NCBI GenBank assembly: GCA_963575745.1 | Contig: CAUYUJ010015827.1 | Span: forward strand, 36,338 to 69,837 | Length of the DNA: 33,500 nucleotides | Origin: Prorocentrum cordatum | Lineage: Eukaryota > Sar > Dinophyceae > Prorocentrales > Prorocentraceae | Reading direction: 5' to 3' | Part shown: one piece after another, positions 18,395 through 28,274 of the stretch | Layout: each line of letters opens with the position of its first letter | Numbering within the stretch: position 1 is the first letter of the stretch | Notes under the pieces: generated by a model | Databases searched by the model: none | Told to the model about the DNA's origin: nothing | Seen by the model: only the letters and a program-made list of their open reading frames with translations | Translations under genes and position numbers: made by a program

Positions 18395-18660
18395 CTCTAC
18401 GCGGCAGCCGCTAGAGATGAGAAGGAGCCACGTAAGAAGAAAATAAAATATCGCATCTCTGGCGCCATGGCCTGGACTGTACGCGAATTTAAATGGCCCG
18501 AATAGAAGCGACCGAGAGACGCGAGGGAGGAGGAAAGAGAGGAGAATACGTTCAGCACACCTAGACAGCTGTGAAGTTAAATGAATTCCTCTGTAATTTT
18601 TCTGATCATGCATCGCCTCCTTCTTGTATATAGGACAAATGTGATGCAATCGCCAGCAAG
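18395..18660 (-). pseudogene. RT scrap of the relic B subfamily
   Basis: The minus strand reads WRLHHICPIYKKEA, then NYRGIHLTSQLSR, then FKFAYSPGHGARDAIFYFLLTWLLLISSGCRV, the RT stretch just before motif A. Motifs A to C are absent. The DNA is about 80 percent identical to 4781-5027. One end abuts the palindrome at 18661; the other fades into A-rich DNA. Confidence 0.75.
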
Positions 18661-20283
18661 AAGGCCCCAGCACACCTAAGGCGATCAGGAGGGTCATCGG
18701 GGACGTCCCAGATACCCCCAAGACAGCACAAGAGCGCTCTCAAGATGGCCCAAGAGGCCTCCAGGACGGCCCCAAAGAGGGCTCCAAGAGCACTCCCAAG
18801 AAGGCCCCTCGAGGCAAAAATCATTGATTTTGCAGTTCTTGGTGAATTTTTGGGCTCTCCTTTTTTCCGCTTCCCGACGTTCCAAGACGGCGGTCTTCTG
18901 GGCGTCTCAAGCCGCCTGGGAGGCTTTAAAATTGCCCCACAACCATCCGAAAAAGGCTTCATGCAATCCAAGAGAGCTCCAAAACGACACAACACGGGTC
19001 CAAGATGGCCCTCAGAGAGCCCCATGGCGGCCCAAGATGGCCCAACGACACCCTCCGAAACGTTCCAAATCGTGACCCGATCGTTCAGGGAGACCGCGGT
19101 TGGAGGCAGGGTGGCCCGAGGAAACCCCCGGAGGCCCCCAGAATACGCCCAGGAGGCCTCCAGAAAGCCTTAAGAAACCGGAGACAACTTTTGTGAGACC
19201 CCCAAAGGCTCTCCAAAGAGGAGCCTCCGCCAAAAAAAGCTGAGGAGGATGAGGAGAATGCCCAGGGTATGGCGAACATAAGGAAAAAACATGAAGGATA
19301 CCGACTAACATTATTATAGCGCCGATGCCGGAAACAAAACAACAAGGAGTTATCGGTAAATTGTCGGCTTGACCTTCCTGTTATTCCGCCTGCGTACCAA
19401 GCTTCCAGGACCAAGGTGCATGGCGCGAGGCGCCACTGCAGTCTTGTATATATGTATATGTATGTATGTGTATATATATACACACACAAGACTGCAGTGG
19501 CGCTTCGCGCCATGCAGCTTGGTCCTTTAAGTTTGGTATGCCGCCGAAATAGCTGGAAGTCAAAACCGACAATTGAGCGATAACTCGTTGTTGCCTTTTC
19601 CGGCATCGCCGCTATAATAATGTTATTCATGACCCTTCCTCCATGCTTCATTTTCCGTATTTTCGCCATGCCCTGCGCATTCTCCCCATCCTCCTCGGCT
19701 CGTTTTTGCGGAGGCTCCTCTTCTAGGGGCCTCGCAAAAAATTGTTTAAGCCTTCTGGAGACCTCCTAGGCGTATTCTGGGGGCCTTCGGGGGGCTTCCT
19801 CGGGCCACCCTGCCTCCAACCACGGTCTTCCTGAACGACCGAATCACGATTTGGAATTCTTCGGAGGGTGTCTTTGGGCCATTTTGGGCCGCCATGGGGC
19901 TCTCTGAGGGCCATCTTGGATCCGTGTTGTGCCGTTTTGGGGCTCTCTTGGACTGCCCGGAAGCCCTTTCGGATGGTTGTGGGGCGATTTTGGAGCCCCC
20001 CAGGCGGCTTCGAACGCCCAGAAGACCGCCGTCTTGGAGCGTCGGGAAGCCGAATAGAGGAGAACCGCAGACGTCACCAAAAACCAACAGAAAATCAATG
20101 ATTTTTGCCTCGGGGGGCCTTCTTGGGAGTGCTCTTGAAGGCCTCTTTGGTGCCGTCCTGGAGGCCTCTTGGGCCATCTTGAGGTCACGTCGGTCACTCT
20201 TGGAGCGCTCTTGCGCTGTCTTGGGGGTCTCTGGGACGTCTCCGATGACCCCCCTGATCGGCCCAGGTGTGCTGGGAAGGCTT
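18661..20283. repeat. 1.6-kb palindrome (long inverted repeat)
   Basis: The left arm (18661 to about 19450) and right arm (about 19490-20283) are reverse complements at roughly 80-85 percent identity by eye, with small indels. Matching landmarks include CAGCACACCT at 18668 against AGGTGTGCTGG near 20264, GGCAAAAATCATTGATTTT at 18810 against AAAATCAATGATTTTTGCC near 20092, and CACTGCAGTCTTGT against ACAAGACTGCAGTG at the centre. The apex is TA/TG-rich with almost no spacer. Both arms have a long frame of similar sequence (18745-19173 plus; 19746-20462 minus), but the inverted duplication explains this without selection. A transcript would fold into a long hairpin. It could be a foldback element or an inverted duplication. 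Confidence 0.85.
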
Positions 20284-20502
20284 GGCAAAACGCCCTGCGA
20301 GGCCTGGGGGCCGTTTCGAGCCCCGTCTGGAGGTCCCCCAAGCCCCAAATCCCGTGAGTCCGTTTTTTTTTGGGGGGGGGGTGACGGGTTTTCCTCCCGC
20401 CCGGGCTTGTAAACATATAGGAAGAGACATATATATATATATATATATATATCTATACACACATATACACACTACACATACACATATACATACATTACAT
20501 AC

Positions 20503-20555
<53 letters not shown>

Positions 20556-20715
20556 TACATATACATATACATATACATATTACATACATATATACGAACG
20601 CATCGTGGGGTGTCTGGAATTGTAACACCATTCCTGTGCAACCATGCATTTGCCCACCCAACACGCAATTCAACTGTGATACACACCTAAAACGGTATTG
20701 TGTTCAACGGCCGAT
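20284..20715. repeat. TA/CATA microsatellites and unassigned DNA
   Basis: 20284-20420 is unassigned GC-rich DNA with a T-run and a G-run near 20363-20383. 20421-20600 is TA, TACA and CATATA microsatellite. 20601-20715 is unique sequence and is the pre-insertion flank of element 3. Confidence 0.7.
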
Positions 20716-20731
20716 GCCATTCACATCCACC

Positions 20732-20735
<4 letters not shown>
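20716..20735. repeat. Element 3 target duplication, 3' copy
   Basis: The 20-bp word GCCATTCACATCCACCATCC is identical to 28296-28315 and lies directly next to the element's poly-T (minus-strand poly-A). Confidence 0.95.
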
Positions 20736-20787
<52 letters not shown>

Positions 20788-22052
20788 CTTTTTTTTATAT
20801 ATTATTATTATTATTATATTATTAAAAAAAAGCAATGAACTATAACCTTAAAGATCTCATGGGTCCCTGTGAGTGCCCAGGGCCTCGGGCGGCGAAGACG
20901 AAAGGTCGACCACGCTCCCGTGGCAACCCTCCCTACGGACGGAAGCCGACGGCGGAGAACACAGCACAGCGGTGGCAGAACGTGCGACAGTAGCTCTGCG
21001 CCCCAGACAAAAGATGCCAGTCCTAGCACTCGAAACCTGGACCCCGTTCGAACAGGGAGCGAGCACGAAAAGGAGGGGGGAGGAAAGAACGGAAGGAGGA
21101 GAAAGCGAGCCAAGGAAGCAAACGACCGAAAGATATAAGCACCCCCGGCTGTATATCACCGGAGAGACAAAGGATGACCAGCAATATAGACTTGGCAACT
21201 GATAAACTGGGCGCGGAGCCCGAATGCCCAACCGAGGCCTGGAGCGGACCAACGGAGGCTCCGAAGGACCCCGGAAGCCAGGCGGACCTGAGGAGGCCTG
21301 GCAGCAGGGCAGTGGGCGGTGCCAACGCCCCCATGCAAGAATTCAAACGGTGAGACGGCCGAGACGGCATGCGGGGGGGGGCGGGGAAGAGACAAGGAGA
21401 GGAGGCGAAGATCCGGCCCTCCCCGAAGGGGATCGCCGGAGCTCCAACCCCGAGAGGCGAGCGCGGGAGGAGGAGAAGGAGGAGAGCGCGGGACCTTCGC
21501 AGAAGGCGTGGCCCCGCGAGCGCCAAGGCTGTCGCTACCAACCACGTTGCTGAAACCACACTCGCACGCTGTACAAGCATTGGGTCGGTTTCAGTCTAGG
21601 CCGCCTTGGGCACGCAACGAAAATGTAACGAGATTCGGCGTTGGGCGGCAGCTGATGAGGAACAAAACCGCTTTCAAATGCAACCTTGTCCGGCCGTGCC
21701 GCCGAAAAACATGGTTGTGAGAGCATTCGCCAGCTGCTCAACTGTCCAACTGTTCGCTGTTGGCTCCGTCTGTGCGGGAGCCCCCTCCGAGCAACCCAAC
21801 ACCTAAGATCAAAACCAAGCGGCGCGTAAACCAGCAAAGCGGAAAATAAACGCATGGGCCGGTATCGAGTAAGCCAGCCTAGAACACGCAACGAAAATGT
21901 CACGACATTCGGCGCGCGGAGGCTGCTGCACCCTTCTCTGCGCGCACTGCCAGCAAACATGGCCCAGACCGTTTGGACCAGGCAGGAGAAAAGGCAAGGA
22001 GGAGGAGGAGGAGGAGGAAGAGGAGGAGGAGAGGCGCCGCTGTGCAGCCGCC
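20736..22052 (-). other. Element 3 3' UTR and poly-A tail
   Basis: Poly-A tail at 20736-20796 (T on plus, one C at 20788), preceded by a TAA/TA-rich stretch. Within the UTR, a degenerate direct repeat has CACGCAACGAAAATGT at 21611 and again at 21885, a 274-bp step, each followed by an ATTCGGCG word. Several open frames on both strands are GC-rich shadows; one minus frame near 21200-21140 reads ILLVILCLSGDIQPG, discussed separately. Confidence 0.7.
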
Positions 22053-25000
22053 TCAAATGCGCCGCGCCCCCCCGTCGCCGTCAGCGCCAGCCCGTGGCCG
22101 CGGCTCTTGCAGCTGTCGCAGGATCTCGCCGAAGAGCCGCGAGACGTCCAGACGGGGTCCGGCAGTGTGCCAGAGCGTGGTGTGGGCCTTGTACCCCACT
22201 GCGATCATCGTGGCTACTCCGGCGACCTCGTCAGGGGCGGCCCCGACCTGCCACAAGAGCGCCCGAGTGGTGCGGGCCTCGGAACTGCCAGGGTCGCGCA
22301 GGCCAAGCCTGTCCACCCCGAAGCGCCACAGCCGCGGGCAGCAGACGTAATGCCTGACGTCGTCCTCGCCCCCACTGCACCCGAAAAGGCAGCCACCGCC
22401 GCGAGCGCCGAATCGGCGCCCAGTGCACCAGCCGTTCAGCCACGTGCGCAGCACTGCGGCCCGCACCCGAGGCGGCGTTGTTTTCGGGAGCCGTTGCATG
22501 ACCAAGCGGCATCGCTGGGCTCGCCGACCTGGCAAGGAACCTGGGTCGCGCCATGTCCGGACCTTGGCGCTCAGTGCCGAAAAGCCAGTGAGCCGCCAGT
22601 GCCGGCGCCGCAGCAGCGCCGCGGCCGAGGCTTGGATGCGCCGCTGGGACCTTCTCCAGGTCGCGAGCGTGACCGGGCGCGGTCCGCGACCCAGCCCCTG
22701 ATCTAGCACTCGCGCCTCTGTGACCCCCTGGCGGGACAGGTCTTCCACCGCGGCCTGCAGCCTTTGAACTGGCCCCCCCGTGAACCAGCTGTGCCATCTC
22801 CAATCGATTTCCCACGATGCAATGGCATGGTAGCGGGCGCGCTGCAGCCGAATCCGCATCTCGTCCAAGCGGATGCGCTGGCGATGGTCACCTCCAGCAA
22901 TGGCCACGCGAAGCTGGGCAGCAGGCCCCGAAGTAGTGAGCGACTGCACCTGATACGGCATCTGGAATTCATCACGCAATTGCTGGGCGACCCCGGGTGG
23001 GAGCCAGTTGAACGGGCCGGGGAAAAGCTTCTGGATCGCCCACCGCTCCAGCGACGGCCATTCAGGTGGCGCCCCCTGCAACTGTGCAATGTATTGCAGC
23101 TTCGAAATTGCAAACACGTTGTACGCTAAGGTCGCCAGATGCATCCCCTGCGCCAGCCCCGCCCACGTGCAGACCGCCTCCCTGAACTTCCGCACGGGGG
23201 CGTCCCAGCCGCTGTCTGCCGCCGCGGGGCCCACTTCGAAGCCCAGATAGGTGCCAGAGTGAGCGACCCGCACGGCCCCCCAGGCCGGCACGGCCTGCCG
23301 CCAGGCGTCGGTTGCGGCCCCGGGCTGCCACGTCCACAGCGGCAGCAATACAGTTTTCGCCAGGTTCAAGTGCAACCCCGACACTGCAGCGAAGAGCTCG
23401 AACAAGCTGTGCAGGCGCGGCCACGCCCGTGGTCCGCCGGCGCCCACCAGCGCGAGATCGTCCGCGAAGGCGCAGCGCGCTCGGCGGCCTTCGACGGCGT
23501 CGAGCTGGCGGTTGAACGGCTCCGTGACGAGCACGAAGAGGAGGGGGCTGAGAGGGCGCCCCTGACGAATCCCCGCCGTGATGGCGAATCCCTCCCACCA
23601 CTGCCCAGCCATCGCCAGACAGCAACGCTGCCCTGTGTAGAGTGCGCGGATGGCGGCGCGCACGCCCCTCGGCAGCCCCAGCTTGTCCAAAACATGGTGT
23701 AAGTAGTCGTGCTCCAGGCCGGGGAACGCCGCCCGCATGTCGAAGAGAAGGGCATACGCCATGTCATCCTCAAGGGCCGCCACCTGCATCGACGCCTCGA
23801 GGTCAAGGACGTTGGCCAAGATGGAGCGGCCGCGGAGGAAGCCCCGCTGGCTCGCGCCCACGAGGCGCTCGATCGCCGGCTCGATGGCGTACCGTAGGGC
23901 GCTGGCCAGCAAGCGGTTCGAAGTGTCCACTAGCATGAGCGGCCGTGTGTCTGCTGGAGCATAAAATGCACCAGCTGCGGGGTCTTGCCCGGTTGGTTTC
24001 TTCGGAAGCAAAGCCAACAAGCTGCCGTTGAAGTCGCAAGATCCGAACCGGTTGTCCCCCGCGCCGTACTCGCGCATCATAGTCTCATCAGAGCCCTCTG
24101 CCATCATCGCCTGCAGGGTGTCCACAAGCACTTCGACGCCGACCTCGCCGATGCCGCGCCAGAAACTGTAGGGGATGCCATCTGGCCCTGGGGCTGTGGC
24201 GCCGGCGCCTTTCAGCGCCTGGCGAACGTGGGCGGCAGAGACCTCGCACTCGGGCATCACCTCCGCGAAGGTCGGCATCCCGTCGAACCACGGCGAGATC
24301 CTCTCCAAGTTGCCGACCCCTTTGGCTCGGAAATGCTCGGCCCAGTGGCGGACCAAAGCGGGGGCAGCACGCTGCGCGTCCGTGGTGATCGAGCCGTCTC
24401 GCAGCTGGATCGCCGACAGGGCGTGCTCCGACCTCGGCCGAAGGCGGCGTGGAGTCTGCAAGGCCCGGTGGCGCCGCCCGCGAAGTTCTCCTTCGGGCGC
24501 GCCAGCCCTCACGGCCGCCTGCACCTCCTCGAGCTGAGCCCGTGCCAGCGCCTTCGCGTAGCCATAAGCCGCATCCTGCAAAAACCTCTGGGCGTCCAGC
24601 GGCAGCATCGCCAGGCAGGGGGCGAGTTCGGGCACCGCCGCCGCCATCTTCAGCAGCAAAGCGCGGTCTTGACGGCGGACGCCCTGCAGGCCCCGCATAG
24701 ACCAGGACAGGCGGCCATCAACGTCGTCATGCGGCAGCTCTCGCGGGGCGGCGCGCTGAAGGCCCAGGGCCGCCTCGGCCATTGCCTCCTTGAGGAGTCG
24801 GAGACGCCCGAAAGGCGATGCGGCTGCGCCGGTGCTATCGTGGGCGAGCTTGTCGGCGAAGAGCAGCATCGTGCGGTCCCTCCACGCCGGGCAGTGCCCC
24901 ATCTCCGGAGCCAGACCGCGCCCGGCGACACCATCGCGGGCCCCTGGCGGCGCGCAGCGGAACACGGAGATAGCCCGATGCGTGCTGAGCGCGCGACCCA

Positions 25001-26030
25001 TCGATCCCGAGTAAGCCCAGTCCAGCGCTGCCGTGCCCACCAGCTCGTTGAGGAAGCAGCTGGGGTGGAGATTGGCATAACACCGATCCAGACGAGACAG
25101 GACCCCCTGATGTTGGTGCGTGTACGCCGTGTTTCGCCACAGGGTCATGTCAGTGCCCTGCAGCTGCTGCCCCAAGTGCTGTTCCTCACTCCGGTCGCGC
25201 CCGCCACTCGGAGAGTGACCCTCGACCTGGATGCGACCCAAGTCGTCCGCAACCCAATTGAAGTCCCCAATGAGGAGACTGAGGCGCCGCGAAGCAGGTG
25301 CAATATGACTCGCAACTGTTCGTCGCATCCGCTGCCGGGATGTCTTGGCTGTGATCGCCGCGTCTTCCTCGTCCTGCTCGTTTGAGCCTGTGGCGAAGTA
25401 GACGGCGAAAATGGAGAGATCGCCATTGTCGCCGTTGAGCCACAATTCGCCGGCGCGCCCAGGCACAAGGATACGCCAGTCCGACTGGAGAGCGAATCGC
25501 CGCAGAAACCCAGTCGCGACGATCACGCCCACTCCCGCTCTGGCAGAAGAGCCATGCGCCCAGAAGGCCGGGAACTCCCCAAAATACGCCTGCCCATCGC
25601 GGGTGTTCAGCGCCTCCACCTCTGGCGTCGAATGCGTCTCCGTGACGACGACCGCGTCGTGGTCGCGAAGGAGACGGCGAATATGGGCGCCTTTTTCCTG
25701 ACGGCTGCGCGGACAAGCGGCAAAGAGACCCTGGGCGTTCCACGTGGCAACTCTGAAGTCGCCTGCATATGGGCCTAAGCCGCTGTCCGTCCGCGGACGC
25801 TCCAATCGAGGGGGCAGCGATGGCGGCGGTGGCGGCTGCGATGCCCCCGAGCGTGGCGGCGCGGCCGCCGGGGGCAGGGTCGGCGCTGCAGGTAGCGTGG
25901 CCTGCTCGCTGACGGTTGAGGCCACCCGCCTTACTCGAAAACGGATGAACACAACATGGAGATCACCAGCCTCGAACGGGCTCTGGTGCAGGCCGGCTGG
26001 GTCGCCTAGCACCGGCGGCCGTTTCCCGGC
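22053..26030 (-). CDS. Element 3 ORF2: AP endonuclease and reverse transcriptase
   Basis: Open on the minus strand from 26030 to 22053; numbered from the GTG at 26012 it is 1319 residues. There is no ATG until well inside the endonuclease, so expression probably depends on the frameshift site. Pro-rich start (40-70). Endonuclease: VATWNAQGL (N92), VVVTETHS (E125), LLIGDFNW (D250, N252), SRLDRCYAN (D309), STHRAIS (H345). RT: GPDGIPYSFWRG (609-620), RPLMLVDTSNR (690-700), SQRGFLRGRS, motif A LLFDMRAAFP (D758), motif B GIRQGRPLSPLLF (814-826), motif C FADD (849-852). C-terminal zinc knuckle with C1208, C1212, H1221 and C1224 or C1225, typical of LINE ORF2. All catalytic residues I can check are present. 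Expected role: nick genomic DNA and copy element RNA by target-primed reverse transcription. Confidence 0.92.
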   Translation of the reverse strand, partial: AGKRPPVLGDPAGLHQSPFEAGDLHVVFIRFRVRRVASTVSEQATLPAAPTLPPAAAPPRSGASQPPPPPSLPPRLERPRTDSGLGPYAGDFRVATWNAQGLFAACPRSRQEKGAHIRRLLRDHDAVVVTETHSTPEVEALNTRDGQAYFGEFPAFWAHGSSARAGVGVIVATGFLRRFALQSDWRILVPGRAGELWLNGDNGDLSIFAVYFATGSNEQDEEDAAITAKTSRQRMRRTVASHIAPASRRLSLLIGDFNWVADDLGRIQVEGHSPSGGRDRSEEQHLGQQLQGTDMTLWRNTAYTHQHQGVLSRLDRCYANLHPSCFLNELVGTAALDWAYSGSMGRALSTHRAISVFRCAPPGARDGVAGRGLAPEMGHCPAWRDRTMLLFADKLAHDSTGAAASPFGRLRLLKEAMAEAALGLQRAAPRELPHDDVDGRLSWSMRGLQGVRRQDRALLLKMAAAVPELAPCLAMLPLDAQRFLQDAAYGYAKALARAQLEEVQAAVRAGAPEGELRGRRHRALQTPRRLRPRSEHALSAIQLRDGSITTDAQRAAPALVRHWAEHFRAKGVGNLERISPWFDGMPTFAEVMPECEVSAAHVRQALKGAGATAPGPDGIPYSFWRGIGEVGVEVLVDTLQAMMAEGSDETMMREYGAGDNRFGSCDFNGSLLALLPKKPTGQDPAAGAFYAPADTRPLMLVDTSNRLLASALRYAIEPAIERLVGASQRGFLRGRSILANVLDLEASMQVAALEDDMAYALLFDMRAAFPGLEHDYLHHVLDKLGLPRGVRAAIRALYTGQRCCLAMAGQWWEGFAITAGIRQGRPLSPLLFVLVTEPFNRQLDAVEGRRARCAFADDLALVGAGGPRAWPRLHSLFELFAAVSGLHLNLAKTVLLPLWTWQPGAATDAWRQAVPAWGAVRVAHSGTYLGFEVGPAAADSGWDAPVRKFREAVCTWAGLAQGMHLATLAYNVFAISKLQYIAQLQGAPPEWPSLERWAIQKLFPGPFNWLPPGVAQQLRDEFQMPYQVQSLTTSGPAAQLRVAIAGGDHRQRIRLDEMRIRLQRARYHAIASWEIDWRWHSWFTGGPVQRLQAAVEDLSRQGVTEARVLDQGLGRGPRPVTLATWRRSQRRIQASAAALLRRRHWRLTGFSALSAKVRTWRDPGSLPGRRAQRCRLVMQRLPKTTPPRVRAAVLRTWLNGWCTGRRFGARGGGCLFGCSGGEDDVRHYVCCPRLWRFGVDRLGLRDPGSSEARTTRALLWQVGAAPDEVAGVATMIAVGYKAHTTLWHTAGPRLDVSRLFGEILRQLQEPRPRAGADGDGGARRI
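26006..26030 (-). promoter_or_regulatory. Candidate -1 ribosomal frameshift site (GGGAAAC)
   Basis: ORF2's frame opens only after TAG 26033-26031, and ORF1 ends at TAG 26008-26006, leaving a 22-nt overlap. In it lies GGGAAAC (26027-26021) in exact X-XXY-YYZ register with ORF1 (CCG-GGA-AAC); slipping back one base gives GGG-AAA-CGG and enters ORF2. Seven nt further, GGTGC (26013-26009) can pair with GCACC (25989-25985), and GC-rich alternatives overlap. This fits the standard -1 frameshift layout. Confidence 0.75.
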
Positions 26031-28186
26031 CTAGCTGCAAGCGGGGTGAGCTGCACGTCCAGGGACACCAAATCGACCCCCAGCTGGAGACCACGACCAT
26101 GGAGAAGCTCATGCAGGTGACGGGCCTCGGCCGGCGAGCGGACGGCCAACTCCAGGCGTCCAGTCAGGGCGCCCGCCACTGCGCCATGCTCGGGCCGAAG
26201 GGTGTAGGCTTCCAGAGCCTCGTCCTGACGGATTCGCCTCACCTGTTGACCTAAAGCCTTGTGTATCATGTCGCCCACCGCCTGGACGACGTGGTCTGGC
26301 CGGGGGCCAGGGGGGCCCTGCAGCTGCACCAGGAGGCGTGCCGATACCTCGTCACATCGAGCCGCGAGTTGCCGCTGCCTGTTCGCCGTCCCGGGGGCGG
26401 AGACCCAGAGACCCCCCCCGTTGACGAGACGCTTATGCCGGAGATGAAAAACGCACCGCTGCGGATCCGCGGTCTGCCACTCCCTCATGTCCTCCTCCCA
26501 CTTGGTCTCGTCCAGCCTGGTGCGAATCACCGCGGTCCGCGTGCTCAACGGGAGGAGTTCCAGGCAATTGCCCCCTGCCACCGAAAGGGCCCCCGGCCCC
26601 GTGGTGGTCATGATCAGCGCCGTGTCGTCCATGAAGATGTCGTCGCGGGCGGCGACGCCACCCATCGGCAGGAGCAGCTTATGAAGCTGGCGGGCGAAGA
26701 CTGCTGCATCCATCCCTGTGCACGCGGCGTCGCCGGAGTACAACGTGAGGCGCAGTCGGGGGTCCGCCTTCTGCGAGGCGGGGCTCCGTCGAGGTTCGGA
26801 CTGCCTCCATCCCGTTGCCAGCACCGCAGCACTCACCTCCAGCACCTTGGCTTCGGTCCGCGCCGGGAAATCGAGGCTAATGGTCGCCACCCCCACCGCG
26901 ACTTGCTTCCAAGGCTCCTCCATTGTCAGCGACGTCGGCAGCACAAGTAGCGCTTCGCGCTGGAAGGTGAGCAAACCCAGAGGTCGCCACGATACCTGCG
27001 GGAAGCGGCCGCCCGGGCTAATCTGCTCCAGCGGCTGCAGCATGAATTCCACCTTGGCCAGCACTCCCGCCCATCGCTCTCCCAAGCCTGGGTGAGACCA
27101 ATGCTGCAAGATTGCCGTCGGCGTGGAGCAGCCGGGCAGATCGTCGAGGGGGCACGCCAATCGCAGCGTGGTGCCGCGGTGCCCCTGGCCCAGGTGGCGC
27201 ACGTAGCCTCCCAGCAGGCGGCCGACCTCCTCAGCGGCAGCTGGAGACCAGATGATCACCTCCTTGCCAGCCAGGCGTGTCCAGCAAGCGTCCGATGCGG
27301 ACGAGCAGAGGATGAGCCACATGTCCGTCGCCTCTGCGGCAGGGAGCGCCCGCGAAAGTTGCGCCGGCGTCAGCCCGAGATGATTCGAGCACTGCGTGCC
27401 GACCACGCTGTTCTCCGGCCGCAGGGTGTCGAGGAGTGTGAGGCCCATGGCCCCGAGCTCCTGGCAGAGACGCCTCGAGGGAGCACTGAACCCTCGACGC
27501 CCCCACGTACTCGCCAGCTCCCGTTGGATGGTGTCCGCGGCGGCCGCCAACCGGCGCATGCCCTCGTCGGCCTGCTCGATGTCGGTCTCTGGCCACCGCT
27601 GGGCGTCCGCCAGGGTCAGCAGCGTGCGAGCGAGCTCAAGCCGCCGCTGCACTGCCGTCGACTGCTCCTTCGAGGAGCGAGTTGGGACGACCCCCAGCGC
27701 CATCCACGCATCAGTATGCTCGCTGCGGAAGCCGAGGTGGCGGAGCACGCCATCCAGCAACGCCCACGAGCAGATCTGGCTGCGAGGCGTGAGCTGCACC
27801 CTGGCACCGCTGGCTGCGGCCACAGCGAAGTCGCTGAGGAGGCAATCCTCCACGTAGGAGGCGAAGAGCTCGTCCGAGACGGTGATGTGCTGTGGCGCCG
27901 TGGCTCCAGCTGCTGCAGTTGCGGCCTCGCCCACCTGCAAAGACGCCATGCCTTGCGTGGCGCCGGAGTCGTCGGCCTCTGCGTCCATGCTGGCAGTGGC
28001 AGGCGAGGCGACCGCAGCCGCAGCATCCCGTGGAACGGGTAGCCCTGGCGGCAGCGGCGGCCTGGCAGCCGCAGCAGCGGCGGCGCCGCCGGGGAGCGCC
28101 TGCCCGCAGCGCCGGCATCGGCCCTGCTCGTCAGCCGAAGCCGGGAGCGCCCCGAAGAGGGGGCAGGCCGAATGGGCGCAGGCCAT
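26006..28186 (-). CDS. Element 3 ORF1 protein (zinc-ribbon start, function unknown)
   Basis: 726 residues if started at ATG 28186. An in-frame ATG at 28300-28298 would add 38 residues, but it lies in the target duplication, so it is supplied by host DNA and cannot be the element's own start. The chosen start gives MACAHSACPLF and, 20 residues on, GRCRRCGQ, a probable four-cysteine zinc ribbon (C3, C8, C24, C27). An Ala-rich linker follows, then a long region of unrecognised fold, and near the C-terminus GRLELAVRSPAEARHLHELL, which has the look of RRM strand 3 and helix 2. Position upstream of ORF2 and linkage by frameshifting imply an ORF1p-like, RNA-binding, Gag-like role, but I do not recognise the family. 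No stop or frameshift is seen. Confidence 0.8.
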   Translation of the reverse strand: MACAHSACPLFGALPASADEQGRCRRCGQALPGGAAAAAAARPPLPPGLPVPRDAAAAVASPATASMDAEADDSGATQGMASLQVGEAATAAAGATAPQHITVSDELFASYVEDCLLSDFAVAAASGARVQLTPRSQICSWALLDGVLRHLGFRSEHTDAWMALGVVPTRSSKEQSTAVQRRLELARTLLTLADAQRWPETDIEQADEGMRRLAAAADTIQRELASTWGRRGFSAPSRRLCQELGAMGLTLLDTLRPENSVVGTQCSNHLGLTPAQLSRALPAAEATDMWLILCSSASDACWTRLAGKEVIIWSPAAAEEVGRLLGGYVRHLGQGHRGTTLRLACPLDDLPGCSTPTAILQHWSHPGLGERWAGVLAKVEFMLQPLEQISPGGRFPQVSWRPLGLLTFQREALLVLPTSLTMEEPWKQVAVGVATISLDFPARTEAKVLEVSAAVLATGWRQSEPRRSPASQKADPRLRLTLYSGDAACTGMDAAVFARQLHKLLLPMGGVAARDDIFMDDTALIMTTTGPGALSVAGGNCLELLPLSTRTAVIRTRLDETKWEEDMREWQTADPQRCVFHLRHKRLVNGGGLWVSAPGTANRQRQLAARCDEVSARLLVQLQGPPGPRPDHVVQAVGDMIHKALGQQVRRIRQDEALEAYTLRPEHGAVAGALTGRLELAVRSPAEARHLHELLHGRGLQLGVDLVSLDVQLTPLAARPGNGRRC

Positions 28187-28274
28187 GCCGTCGGTCGAAT
28201 GTGGAGGGGTTGGGAGAGCGGAAGGAGAAAGAAGCCAAAACGCGCCCTGTGCGCGGGTACTTGGGGCCGGCCCG

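Noticed and set aside
19746-20462. 238-codon minus frame and its partner at 18745-19173 as a conserved protein pair
   Set aside because: The similarity follows from the inverted duplication; no known motif, and the frames run over quasi-repeats.
23985-25385. 466-codon plus-strand frame
   Set aside because: It lies antisense within element 3 ORF2, whose catalytic motifs are clear. High GC makes long antisense frames common.
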